From Salminus brasiliensis (taxonomy: Eukaryota; Chordata; Actinopteri; Characiformes; Bryconidae): a stretch of 64,000 nucleotides of DNA. The notes below the pieces were generated by a model, which saw only the letters and a list, made by a program, of their open reading frames with translations, had not been told where the DNA came from and made no database searches. The number at the start of each line of letters is the position of its first letter. Positions within the stretch are counted from its first letter, which is position 1. The stretch spans positions 4,283,460-4,347,459 of the forward strand of contig NC_132897.1 in the NCBI RefSeq assembly GCF_030463535.1, in the 5' to 3' direction. Made by a program: the position numbers and the translations under genes. Below are positions 12,801-22,324 of the stretch, piece by piece.

Positions 12801-14440
12801 GTCTAATGGCTTATGGGAAGAAGCTGTTCTAGAGTCTAGCAGTGATGGCCCAGCTGTCCTCACTTTCCGCTATAGGGTCTGGAGGTCAGAGATGTTTCTA
12901 TTCTTGCTGAAGCTAGTGTTGAAGGACCAGGTGAGGGTCACCACTATGTAAACAATAAGGAATGCGGTGGCTCTTAATAGTAGTGGTCTGAGATGTGTAA
13001 AGAACCCTTTTAAATGGTTTTTCCAAGGTTCTTCACACTCACACATTACCAAACATGGTTCTTCTATGAATTTGCTCAAAGATCCATTGGGATCCAAGTG
13101 AAACGCCTCCTCCTCCCTGAACCCATACTGTCCTGCAAGTGGTCTCTAAGTGCTGTGTGCTTCCAGGTTTCAACATATTAACAATTTAGGCTTCTGTGAC
13201 AAACAGATCTGACCATCTGCAGAGGACTGTCCAAACAAGGCCCAGTCTCTTCATCACTGTTGATTTTTGACATTGACTATTATGATCATGTGACGTGTCT
13301 CTTTTCTCCTCCCATTGCCAGAGTATGAGATTGACTCTGGTGAGTTTAGTACGAGCCTGCTTTGGAATTCCATGCTTTTCATGCCGCTGTATGTGTGTGT
13401 GTGTGTATGTTTGTCAGTGTGTGTATGTGTCCCCCCTTTGCAGATCCGAACAGGATCTGTAATGGCAATTTTACCATGCGCTCAGTCTGCTTCCAGTGTG
13501 CATAGACTCTGCGAACCCAGTTTTACCTAATTAGGATCAGGGGGAAAAGCTCACGCTGCGCTCTCCTGCTGTCACTCATACAAACATGCCAGTCAAATAC
13601 AGAGCATTTGCATACGCACCAGCTGTATTTGACTAATACTGGGGAAATGAGAGTTTTTCACAGACCTGACCCATCCACCCATCAATCCATCCAACCAGTT
13701 TCTTCTTGGTCAGAGTTGTAGTGAGTCCAGAGCGTAAACCCCTCAAAAATAAAGGTGCTACAAATGGTTCCACGAAGCACTATGGGACCCAATTTTCTCT
13801 CCAATTTAGCTGAGCTAATTAACCCACCCAGAGCAGGATGCCATAAAAGCTACTGTAGGTGTAAAGTGTAGGCGTCCCAATACTTTTGTCCATATAGTGT
13901 CCATATTGCTGTTCCTCCTTCAAAAGAACATCCAGCAGAGCCAAAACAGAGCTTGAAAACAGGCCAGTTCCAAAACCCCAAAACTGTTACATCACAGTCT
14001 TGACTTTTTTATTTACACCCCCAAAGAATTTACATAAACCCCACCCACTTACTGGAAAGCAGCTCATCACCTCCAAACTCTGCTAGTTATGGGAATACGG
14101 GTTACTACGCGAAAACAAAGCTAAGCTATGCTACATAGTTGTTTAAGCCATCATGTTGCCTCGCTGTAATTCAGCCAATCAGAGCAGAGTTCATCAAACC
14201 TACCATAAAAGGAAAGCCAGCATGTGTCAGGTGATAACAGGGTTGTAAATGGGCGTGGAGGTATGACGTCTTTGTGTTTGCGTGTGTTCTGGTGCAGGTC
14301 GGGAGTACGAGGGCTACCAGCCGCTGTGGTTCCACCAGAGGACGGACCCTCTGACCGGGGAGACCAGTTTTGTGTATAAAGGAGGTTACTGGGAGGCCAA
14401 AGAGAAGCAGGACTGGAGTATGTGTCCGGATATTTTCTGA
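1..14440 (+). CDS. osbp2: Oxysterol-binding protein 2 (ORP4), 3' part: 12 exons, 558 residues, 5' end off window
   Basis: Lipid-transfer protein of the OSBP family. The family ORD domain binds sterols or PI4P, and the protein works at ER contact sites. Exons by splice sites and phase: 172-370, 642-765, 3848-3914, 6518-6670, 6884-7129, 7291-7411, 8265-8368, 8466-8561, 10050-10234, 10362-10582, 13322-13339, 14298-14440 (stop tga at 14438). All join in one frame. The ORD begins near [15 protein letters not shown] and contains [10 protein letters not shown] and the family signature EQVSHHPP, split between exons 5 and 6. The protein ends CPDIF. Stretches such as [34 protein letters not shown] and [14 protein letters not shown] resemble OSBP2 as I recall it more than OSBP1. 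The PH domain must lie left of base 1. Linkage with ccdc117 (both on human 22q12) agrees. The family is certain and the paralogue very likely. Confidence 0.93.
172..370 (+). other. osbp2: osbp2 exon, coiled-coil segment between PH domain and FFAT motif
   Basis: First osbp2 exon in the window. It follows a polypyrimidine-cag acceptor and ends at cag|gtgagc in phase 1. It encodes a charged helix starting [16 protein letters not shown] and containing [17 protein letters not shown]. This matches the central dimerisation helix known between the PH and ORD domains of OSBP and ORP4. The last 20 residues are rich in Thr, Pro and Ser and look like a flexible linker. Confidence 0.85.
395..612 (+). mobile_element. 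Partial TIR-element copy related to the one at 51083-51483
   Basis: The intron segment starting near agacctgcctgatgttttgg shares the phrase about DNA reading gagatgttctgacccagtcg with positions 51285-51320. It continues through a similar actgactgttc segment and ends gatgccattg. It looks like one half of the same non-autonomous transposon. No terminal repeat is preserved here. It abuts the next osbp2 exon closely. Confidence 0.45.
695..718 (+). other. osbp2: FFAT motif (VAP-binding) in osbp2
   Basis: Within exon 642-765 the frame reads an acidic tract (EASDEDEDT) followed by EYFDAMED. This fits the FFAT consensus, with an acidic flank, then E-Y/F-F-D-A. In OSBP-family proteins this motif docks on the MSP domain of VAP-A/B in the ER membrane. 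That it works here is inference from the intact core and flank. Confidence 0.8.
826..2465. repeat. AT-rich degenerate tandem DNA (aataattagtaggtact-type) with internal ~465-bp duplication
   Basis: About 1.6 kb of osbp2 intron 2 is built from loosely repeated words such as ttgaataattagtaggta and agtactta. Two long segments recur about 465 bp apart: one beginning gtcaatactgaaagatta (1156 and 1620) and one beginning gaataattactgaacaat (1271 and 1738). This indicates a local tandem duplication on top of the short-word repeat. I see no coding potential; ORFs here are AT-rich by-products. Confidence 0.7.
2485..2712. repeat. Dispersed 'gttctataaagaacc' palindromic repeat fragment
   Basis: This stretch has several imperfect palindromes of the form ggttctWtaWagaacc and ends with agaacccttttgtg. 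Similar text recurs at 12080-12220, 12995-13090, 30330-30415, 53580-53655 and 53990-54120. It is a common non-autonomous repeat style in fish introns. No terminal repeats or target duplication could be fixed. Confidence 0.5.
2811..3140. repeat. Cluster of microsatellites: (TG)n, (CT)n(CA)n, (TG)n
   Basis: Three simple-sequence tracts lie in 330 bp of osbp2 intron 2: TG at 2811-2854, CT then CA at 2962-3027, and TG at 3084-3140. Each exceeds 20 dinucleotide units. The ORFs they open on both strands are artefacts. Confidence 0.95.
3398..3672 (+). repeat. Dispersed repeat, copy A (copy B at 32996-33313)
   Basis: The segment from aatccagtaaagaggagaaa to atgatgaacacagtgatgga recurs with few differences at 32996-33313, in an intron of the coiled-coil gene, same orientation. 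The later copy carries extra bases, including an agc-rich stretch. It is probably a fragment of a mobile element. No open frame resembling a known transposase or reverse transcriptase was seen. Confidence 0.75.
3778..3840. repeat. (TG)n microsatellite immediately upstream of an osbp2 exon
   Basis: About 30 TG units end 7 bases before the acceptor of exon 3848-3914, so the polypyrimidine tract expected there is replaced by TG repeat. TG repeats next to splice sites are known TDP-43/CELF targets in vertebrates; relevance here is inference. Confidence 0.9.
4495..6132. mobile_element. Non-autonomous TIR element filled with telomere-like minisatellite
   Basis: The left end reads tttacttcgatggtccat and the reverse complement of the right end reads tttacttggacggtccac, so they form imperfect terminal inverted repeats. 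Sub-terminal sequences on both sides (cattcagctgaatgaa / cattcaactaaatgag) also pair. Between about 4590 and 5990 it is a minisatellite of aaccctaacctaaatctt-type units, ending in a short inverted stretch rich in gggttaggttt. There is no transposase. The element sits in osbp2 intron 3. A target-site duplication could not be defined. Confidence 0.7.
6884..7308 (+). other. osbp2: osbp2 ORD core exons carrying the EQVSHHPP signature
   Basis: Exon 6884-7129 gives [19 protein letters not shown] onward to SLCEQ. Exon 7291-7411 opens [11 protein letters not shown]. Joined in phase 0 they recreate the OSBP-family signature EQVSHHPP. In the family the two histidines coordinate the PI4P phosphates. The intron splits the signature exactly between Q and V. 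Both splice sites are canonical. Confidence 0.92.
7478..7720 (+). mobile_element. tRNA-derived SINE-like fragment with poly-G insertion
   Basis: The segment contains gtctaagcggat, a run of about 18 G, then gcaagttcgaatcccgagcc, which matches an RNA polymerase III B box. It is followed by catcagcagccggagtc, also found at 51975-51995 in the second copy (51890-52175). It lies in osbp2 intron 6. It is not a functional tRNA because the cloverleaf is not maintained. Confidence 0.6.
8735..9300. repeat. 41-bp minisatellite in osbp2 intron 8
   Basis: About 13-14 tandem units of 41 bp contain gttttccacccaaac and ccatcattaccctctaaac. The later units change taccctc to tcccatc, so there are two sub-families in order. 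From 9300 to 9970 the array decays into irregular ccaccatcattctcc words. Shadow ORFs on both strands are artefacts. Confidence 0.9.
10755..12060. repeat. Degenerate minisatellite (ccatcattctccaccaa words) in osbp2 intron 10
   Basis: This stretch is built from irregular 17- to 22-bp words such as caccatcattctccacc and aaaccccatcattctctgac. A block of about 290 bp (around 10790-11000 and 11105-11280) is repeated nearly exactly. Its vocabulary is the same as the decayed end of the intron 8 array, so exons 10050-10234 and 10362-10582 sit between two members of one repeat family. Confidence 0.85.
12061..13300. other. osbp2 intron 10, remainder: no gene seen
   Basis: There are short fragments of the agaacc palindromic repeat (12080-12220 and 12995-13090) and otherwise unique-looking sequence. 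No exon with supported splice sites was found here. Confidence 0.6.
13322..13339 (+). other. osbp2: 18-nt microexon of osbp2
   Basis: An 18-base exon lies between ttgccag and gtgagt. It keeps phase 1 on both sides and adds EYEIDS between ...DAMDE and [12 protein letters not shown]. Skipping it would leave the frame open, so it may be an alternative microexon. The evidence is canonical splice sites, phase fit and acidic content in the variable linker before the last exon. Confidence 0.65.
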
Positions 14441-14760
14441 AACATGTCAAGTGATCTGAGGAAAACAACAACAACAACAAACAAACAAACAAACAAACGA
14501 AAAGAGGCTGGGACAGAATGAGGACCTCCAGACAGAGTGATGGAGGCCTGGGGGCATGACCCCTGCCTCAGGAGACCACAGCAACCACTCTTGAGCGTGT
14601 GAGGGAAGTGTGTCTGTGTGTGTGTATGTGTGTATTTGCACTTCTCACACAGGCATAGAAACACAGATCACCACACAAACTCACATGATGAAGGGAAATG
14701 GAGAACGTGGGACATCTGATCCACAGAACCTCTCCAAATGCTCACCTGAAAGTGTGTGTT

Positions 14761-14792
<32 letters not shown>

Positions 14793-15110
14793 TGTGTTTG
14801 TGTGGGGGTGTGTTGGGGTGGGTGGGTGAGTGGGTGTGCAAGAAATAGAGGAATTGAACTGTATTGCCAAGTGCTTGGCCCCCTTGATTTCTTCCAAACC
14901 AAATCAGGTGCTCTTTCTTCAGCAACACCCTCACCCTCTTCATCTCTTTCTCTCTCCTACTCTTTCTCTCTGTCTCTCTCCCCTCTCTCTCTCCTGACTG
15001 GAAGACACAGGATGAGCTTGAAGAAGAAAGAGATTCCACTTATCACAGATGCATTAATTAGAGAAGATATTTATACTGTGTGCAGATGATTCAGTCCTAT
15101 ACAGGCTCAC
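14441..15110. other. osbp2 3' flank: simple repeats, no further gene
   Basis: After the osbp2 stop there is an (aac)n(aaac)n tract at 14464-14500, TG tracts at 14609-14636 and 14752-14830, and a pyrimidine-rich tct/ctc region at 14935-14995. This should include the osbp2 3' UTR. I could not pick a convincing polyadenylation signal. Confidence 0.5.
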
Positions 15111-15399
15111 ACTTCATTCTTAGAAAGTGCGTATCAGTACACTTAAGTGTTGCGTATCGTTTTGACGTAATTTGCATATCCCATTGAAGGGTGGACTAGG
15201 TACACTAAAGAAAAGGATACACTGAACTTAACGGATTCAAACGGGCTCTAATTTTCCACATGAATGAGAAAATATCAACGTATTTGTGGATAATAGCAAC
15301 AAAAAAAAATGTGGAAATGATGCAAACGTTTGAACGAACTATCCAGCAGATACTGAACGTTTGACAGATGTTGACTGATAGAAAATCAGGTGATGTCAA

Positions 15400-16550
15400 A
15401 ACCCAAGATCAATCTCTAAGGTTGGACAGATGCTGAATTTTGGTTGAAAATCAGAGTCAGATATCTGTCAGATGTAAGTTTGGCGAAAGATCTTAGACTT
15501 AAACCTCAAACAGTTCGAATTTAGATGAAAATAAAAATCGGGTTGACCTCAAAACCTAATATCAATGACTTGAATATCAATCCAGCATCAGACAGACATT
15601 GATTTTTAGTTGAAAATTTAAAAGTTAAGTTGACGTAAAAACCCAATGGTGGCTTCACAAAGCCCTCAAACGTTGGACAAATGTTGAATTTTGGTTGGAA
15701 ATCAAAGTCAGATATCTATCAATTTGATGTCAGAAAAATGTTGGACTCTGACGTTGGTCAGACGTTGAATTTTAGCTGAAAAGGAAAATTAGGTTCCCAT
15801 GTTGGCTTGGCATCAACCTACAACATTGTACAGGTGTTGAAAATGAAAATTGAGTTGATACCAAAAGCAACATTGGCTTGACCTCAACCTCCAACGTTGG
15901 ACAGAAGTTGAATTTTAGTTGAAAATTAAGATGGGGTTGATGTCAAAACCCAACAGTGGCTTGACAAAGCCCTCCAACGTTGAACAGATGTTACATTTTG
16001 CTTGGAAATCTAAGTCAGATATCTGTCAATTTGATGTCAGAAAGATGTTGGACTCTAACACTGGTCAGACTTGAAAATTAGGTTCCGGTGTTGGCTTGAC
16101 ATCAACCTCCAACATTGAACAGACGTATAACACAAAAATTGGGTTGCTGCCAAAAGCCAACATTTGCTTGACCTAATCCTCCAACAGATGTTGGATCTCC
16201 ATTGAAAATTAAAACGGTGTTGACGACTTCAAACCCTTATCATTGAACAGACGTTGAAAATAAAAAATCAATGTTGGCTTGACATCAGGCTCTAATGTTA
16301 CATAGATGTTGAGTTTTGGTTACTATACCTCGTGACTAAATGTTGGCATTCAATATCAACATGATGTTGGCATGAGAGGTTTGAAAGACGTTGGCTTTTG
16401 GTTCCCTAACATCACTTAAACTTAAAAACAACTAAATATCAACATCACCTGTTTTGTCAGTATTTTACATCAAGGTAGAATAGAGTCGTCTAAGTTGGCA
16501 TTAGACGTAGCAGACTTGCGTTCAACCAGATATTAACATTTATTGACGTT
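15400..16550. repeat. Degenerate tandem repeat, gttggacagatgttgaattt type
   Basis: Units of very roughly 60-110 bp share ccaacattggacagatgttg, tttggttgaaaatcaaag and gtcaaaagccaacattgg. Divergence is high in this block. A cleaner block of the same family is at 17660-18670, about 1.1 kb away, separated by unique-looking sequence. Fish genomes often carry this caacgttgg-rich family. Confidence 0.75.
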
Positions 16551-17660
16551 TGTGGCCAGCTGGGTATTTTCAGAACACCCCCCCCATATATATATATATA
16601 TATATAAGCTGTATTTTAACACTCACATGACTCCTCTTACTCTGAACTGTTAGATTATTAGTTATACGTTAGCCAATGAGCCTCAGGCAGGCATCATGTG
16701 TTCTAACCCTCGAAAACCCCTAAACCATCTCCTACCCCTAAAAAGAAAGACAATTATTCCCTAATTAGCCATTAATGAGTTTGCTCAGTGATGCCCCCTA
16801 GAGTCCGCACCACTTTAAAGTCATACCAGAGATGTTACAGCCTGATCTTTAGTGGTATCCAAAAATGCTCAACATCCAGTTGATCTGAATGGTGAGTTAA
16901 AGGAACACATCAGCACAGTTCAGCCTGATTTCTGTCTGCTCTATACTGTATGTAGCACTAACAGTCATTTTCCTATATTTTGGAAATAACAGAAAACCAT
17001 GTACTCAAACCACACAGTTATCCTACATCGGATGGGGCGCTGTTTCAGCATCCTGCCTTTTGGCTCCAATTCCTTAAAGGGGCGTTCCAGCCTAACTCTT
17101 TTTTTAGTTGGGCAGCATTGCTTTAAAAGAATTCGGGGTTTCACTACAATACCCAGCATGCATTATGTGTGCTGATAGTATTCTAGTCATGCATCCATTT
17201 GGAAAGTTCTGACTGCAGGCGTAGCCACTGATGGGGTACTCTAAAAGCAGTAGCGTTAGCTACCTGGCTTGGTTCAGCATTGATGAACAGCCTCGCCTCA
17301 CAGAGCTTTGTTTTTTCATCAGTAAGGCGGCGCGTTCCAAGCAATTTAGCGATGGTTGCGTTTTCTCATTTTGGCCAGAATTCCCCTTTAAGAGCAGGAA
17401 AAGCATATAATCATGCATTGCAACACTAGGAGGCAGTAGACCACAATGAAAGTAGCTCTTTTAATGAAATACTAATATGAGAATATTGATGGTTATTTTG
17501 TATGTAATTTTTATTTTATTATTATTCTTTTTTGGAATGGGAATATTATATGAAATATGTCTAGCTACAGAAATTCCACACTCCAACACAGCCACATTGT
17601 CCCTTTGAAGAGATTCGTGCCTGTAAACCTCTTTAAAAGCCTGTAAAGCTTTTCCTCAAG
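16551..17660. other. Intergenic segment with (TA)n, no gene seen
   Basis: It contains a short c-run followed by (ta)n at 16587-16607. The rest is unique-looking AT-rich sequence with no supported exon. Confidence 0.5.
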
Positions 17661-18670
17661 CACATGGTCAAAACCCAACACTGGCTTGAGATCAAACTCT
17701 AAGTTTGGATAGATGCTGAATTTTGGTTGGAAATCAAAGTCAGATATCTGACAGTTTGGGAAAGATTTAAACTCAAACGTTGGGTAGATGCTAAATTTTG
17801 TTACAAATACAAAACGTGATGACATCAAAAGCCAATGCGGGCTTGATGTCAATCTCAAATGTGGACAAACACTGAATTATAGTTGAAAATAAACATTAAG
17901 CTGACGTCCAAACCCAGTGTTGGCTTGACAAAGCCCTCCAACATTCGACAGATGTTGAATTTTGGTTTGAAATCAAAGTCAAATATCTGTCACTTTGATG
18001 TCAGAAAGATGTTGGACTCTAACGTTGGACAGACGTTGAATTTAGTTGAAAATAAAAATCGCGTTGACGTCAAAAGCCAACATTGGCTTGACAGAGCCCT
18101 TCCACCATTGGACAGACGTTGAATTTTGGTTTGAAATCAAAGTCAGATATCTGTCAATTTGATGTCAGAAATATGTTGGACTCTAACGTTGGGCAGACGT
18201 TGAATTTAGTTGAAAATAAAAATCGGGTTTACGTCAAAAGCCAACGTTGGCTTGACAAAGTGCTCCAACATTGGACAGATGTTGAATTTTGATTTGAAAT
18301 CAAAGTCAAATATCTGTCACTTTGCCGTCAGAAAGATGTTGGACTCTAACGTTGGGCAGACGTTGAATTTATTTGAAAATAAAAATCAGGTTGACGTCAA
18401 AAGCCAATGTTGGCTTGACAAAGCTCTCCAACATTGGACAGACATTGAATTTTGGTTTGAAATCAAAGTCAGATTGCTGCCAGTTTGACATCAGAAAGAT
18501 GTTGGACTCTAACGTTGGACAGACGTTGAATTTTGGTTTGAAATCAAAGTCAGATATCCATCAATTTGACGTCAGAAAGATGTTGGACTCTAACGTTGGG
18601 CAGACGTTGAATTGTAGTTGAAAAGGAAAATCAGCTCCCACTGTTAGCTAGACATCAACCTCCAACATTT
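17660..18670. repeat. Tandem repeat, gttggacagacgttgaattt type, better-conserved block
   Basis: About six copies of a unit of roughly 160 bp contain acgttggacagacgttgaa, aaatcaaagtcagatatc and gttggcttgacaaag. Adjacent units differ by a few bases, so this block looks younger than the one at 15400. The 60-100-aa ORFs here are repeat by-products. Confidence 0.8.
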
Positions 18671-19314
18671 GAACAGGTGCTTTCAGTGCTTTCAGTGTTC
18701 CTCAAGCACATGGTAAACACCATGTTCCATGTTCTTCTCTACAAGCTGAGAAATGGTCAGAGGTGAACGGACGTATCCATGTGCTGCCCACAAATGCTTT
18801 CCTCCATACCATCAGTTTCCGGGTAGGATGAGGTTTAGAGAAGGTCAGCAAAAACTCATTCAGCTTAATGAGTAACTGTTTAACTTTTAGCTATTTATTT
18901 CAATTGATGTTTAGGTGAGGTGATGAGGTGGTAAAATCGAGCTAACGTCCTTCTGTATTCTTACTCCCTTTGGAAAATCCAGAATGCTAGCGTAGCCACC
19001 AATGACATTGAGCTTTGTAATGCTTTGTGAGCATTAGCCTTAGCAGCCTGGCTTCCTTCTCAGTTAGCTTATAGCCTCACAGTGTTTGTAGTTTAGACTA
19101 GCCTAGAGACTACTGAGATACCACTGTTCCACAATACCTAGCTACAACAATACAGTCCAGCTCAGTAGCGTAGCTTTTTAAACTGGAAAGTCAGCAGCTG
19201 CGTCCCAGTTGAGTACTACACACTGATACTTTGGCAGGTTAGCACACAAAGTATTAACATACTAACCTGTACAAAGCCCTACTACATCCTTCATACTCAC
19301 CTGAACCTTATTAT
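18671..19314. other. Intergenic segment, no gene seen
   Basis: Unique-looking intergenic sequence with no supported splice structure or recognisable ORF. Confidence 0.5.
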
Positions 19315-19915
19315 TATTAGGGCCTAATCCTACACCCTGCCCGTTGCGATGGTCATTGCTATCTTACACCCCGCCAACAGTCTATTTTCACACCTGCGTC
19401 GTTTAAACAGCAACAGTGCTTGTGAATATATCTACACCGATGGGCGTGGTGGTCTCGAAATGAGGGGTGTTCAGGTCAGTTTCTGGCGTATTGCTGCTAT
19501 CTTGGCAACAGAAAACACAGGAGGTGAGCCACTGACTGAAAACAGCCTAGACAGACGTTCGTCAACAGTCAGATGTTCGATGCTATCTCGGCAGTAAATT
19601 GTCAACACAGGCATGTGCAGCCCAACGCTTGTACACACCCCCCCCCACGCTTTACACCACTGAAATAGCAACCTGCCAAGGTCAGACTGACCGCACCTGG
19701 CTCTTAAAGGGAGCGGTGAGAGACACCCTGACTGGTTTATTACTGCATGTTACGCCCAAAACAAACACACCCATGATTAATTAAGAGACTCCGTACATGA
19801 CTTTTTTGTGTTTCGAGCCACGCAAGGTGAACTTTTCTCGTCGTTACGATAGCAAAGACGCCCTAAATCAAGCTGCACGGGGCCTAAAGGTCGCTAAAAT
19901 AGGGCCCTTTACTCT
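19315..19915. mobile_element. Probable non-autonomous DNA transposon with agggcc... ends
   Basis: The left end reads agggcctaatcctacaccc and the right end, reverse-complemented, reads agggccctattttagcgacc. The interior holds tacaccccgccaac and acgctttacacca motifs typical of fish elements with gggccctatttta termini. No transposase frame remains. Exact borders and target duplication are uncertain. Confidence 0.5.
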
Positions 19916-20171
19916 AATTGGTACTCAGTTGTGACACACCCAATGTTATTGACTCTAGACTAACATCTAACACAGTCTGATGTGAGTAACGTACGTATTT
20001 TCTGAGCTTCTATTCCTTCTTAGGGTGAATAGAAATTTTCCCAGCATTCTGTAAGGCTTGTCCAACCTAGCACGCAGTTGTGGGCGGAGCATAGATAGGT
20101 CAGTTCACAACTGATGAACACCAGGCACAAGTATTAAAATCGCGCACTAAGATCTTTCATGTCTTTTAAAG

Positions 20172-20558
20172 TATATTATATGTCCAAAAGTCTGTGGACA
20201 CCCTTCTTTTTAGTGAATTTCTGACAAAGGTCTGTGTAATCTCCAGTGTTGAAAAGCATAGACCAATAGAACAAGACCTGAGTGATCCAGAGTCCTGGGT
20301 CCGGGTGAGCTAAAGGGATCTAGCACCCCCTAGCATTGAGCTGTGAAGCAGTGGAACTGTGAACAATGGCTACATGCAATCAGATCCTTACAGCAGTTCT
20401 TTCCAGAATAGCTGAGAATGTGACTGTAGCAGAAAGGGGATAAACATTTTTTTTATTACTTTTTTTATTTTATTTTATTAAATATTTTTATTCAGTATTT
20501 TAGAATTTTAAAAGAAACATTAGATGAACACGTGTCCACAAACTTTTGGGTATATGGT
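20172..20558. mobile_element. TIR element, tatatgtccaaaagtctgtggac family
   Basis: The left terminus atgtccaaaagtctgtggac and the right terminus gtgtccacaaacttttgggt are inverted repeats about 370 bp apart. The body includes gaacaatggctacatgcaat and cagatccttacagc. It belongs to the same broad family as the copies at 34667-35152 and 44452-44853. Non-coding. Confidence 0.65.
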
Positions 20559-21019
20559 TTATTTATAAAAAGGGAGACTTTCTGAATGCAACACCAATGT
20601 ATTGGTTTGAAGACCTCACGTTCTCTGTGTTGACAGGCTCTCGAACCCTCGAACCCTTGAAACCTCAAACCCTTCTCCGTTTCTGTGTCTTAAGCCGGTT
20701 GGCGAAGTCTGTGGTCTCTACAAATGGTACGACACAAGACTTCACAGGTGTTCCACCGTCTAGTGTGAGCTATGTTTTCTAACTGTTAAGAATGTAGACT
20801 TTAGGTATACCACAGGTATAGTGTTCTACCTGTCTGGACTCGTGTGACTATTTTGTAATAACAAAAGAAGATAACTAGAAGAAATAATATGAAAATTATA
20901 AGTAAATGACGAGATGCGTAAATAATGGCGCTAATACATGCTGGTTTTGTTTGTTTGGGTTTTTTTTTTTGGTCAGATCTGGATTTTAACTGAAACATGT
21001 GTCTTATAATCAAAGATGA

Positions 21020-21360
21020 TCTAGCTAGGCAGAGGTTTTAATTTTTTTTTTTTTTTTTTTTTTTTGATCAAGCTTCCGTGGTTTGATTTGAGATTTTAAT
21101 ATTTTGTATTAAAAGAGATTTGCTCACACTGTGGGTGGTGCTCGTTTATTGGATCTGTTTAATGTGTGATGGTGAGGGTGCTTCTGCAAAAAATGGTGGT
21201 GGTTCAGGTCTACAGCACTGAAGATCTGAATGAAGGGCATGGGTGTGATGGAATGGTTAAGGTAGACTGCATGTGCTAAGGCAAAATTCAACATCAGGAC
21301 AGGTAGGGGTCAAATAACATATATATACATATATATATATATATGTATGTGTATATATAT

Positions 21361-21395
<35 letters not shown>

Positions 21396-21430
21396 AAATA
21401 TCCATCCAGAATGTCAAAATCCAATAGATA
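21020..21430. other. Intergenic segment with poly-T and TA/TG microsatellites
   Basis: A T run of about 25 bases lies at 21041-21065 and mixed (ta)n(tg)n(ta)n tracts at 21320-21395. No gene is supported. Confidence 0.6.
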
Positions 21431-21436
21431 GTGTCA

Positions 21437-21662
21437 TGGAGACTCCACACTCTAACACCACTACAGGCCAGGGAGCTACCACGCCATGTGGGAGACTGGG
21501 GTACGAGTCCCAGTCTGGGTGACTGTGCTGTGCTACACCAATTCAAGACCAGAGTCTTGGGCAAGACTCCTAACACCACGACGGTCCACCTCCGTATTAC
21601 CAGTACTGTAATATGTAAGTAGCTCTGGATAAGAGCATCCGCTAAATGGTATAAATGTATAT
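21437..21662 (+). mobile_element. tRNA-derived SINE with gctctggataagagcatccg tail
   Basis: It contains gggagactggggtacgagtcccag, resembling a polymerase III B-box region. The 3' end reads gtagctctggataagagcatccgctaaatg, the widely conserved 3' core of many fish SINEs. Orientation is plus. It lies between osbp2 and the coiled-coil gene. Confidence 0.7.
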
Positions 21663-22324
21663 GTGCCTGGAGCAGAGCCTCAGGTGAGAGGCGTAGGCCA
21701 GCCCTTGAGAATGGACTTCCCACTGAGGCCAGCAGAGGGAGGCATTACAATGGGAATAAGATGGTGAGTTGAACCAGGTATGTGAAATCAGAGACAGCAC
21801 TAAACCCTGCATTGATGTGGCTCTCCTAAAACCTTATTAGTCAAACATACCCTCTTTTTAAAAAAAGGAGTTTTAAGGGTTTTTTAGTAAAGCCGGTGGT
21901 TCTGTGTAGGTTCTCTGCCTGGTTGAAGACTCCTTCAGATCGGTGGAGAACCTGTATGGGGAATACTGGTAAAGTTGGATACTTTGAGGGATGGGAATTG
22001 TGGGCTTGAGCCGATATCCAATATTTTGCATGAACATATCTGCTGATGCTGATACATATACATTTAAAAATGTAGAAACTGAGACGTCCACCTGGATCAA
22101 CAGTACAGAGGAACAAGTCTGAAAGCTTTCAGAGACATTGTGCTGCCATTAGTTAAGGACACACTCATACTTTAAAAAGTCTGAATTTTAAAATATGATG
22201 CTTCATTTACGCTTTAAGGTTTCTTAAAAAGGCTTATAATTCCAAACTAAGACATGTATAGAAAGATCTATAGCTCACAAGTATGATGAGTTTAAACATG
22301 TTTTAGTTATAAAGCTTTTCAAAC

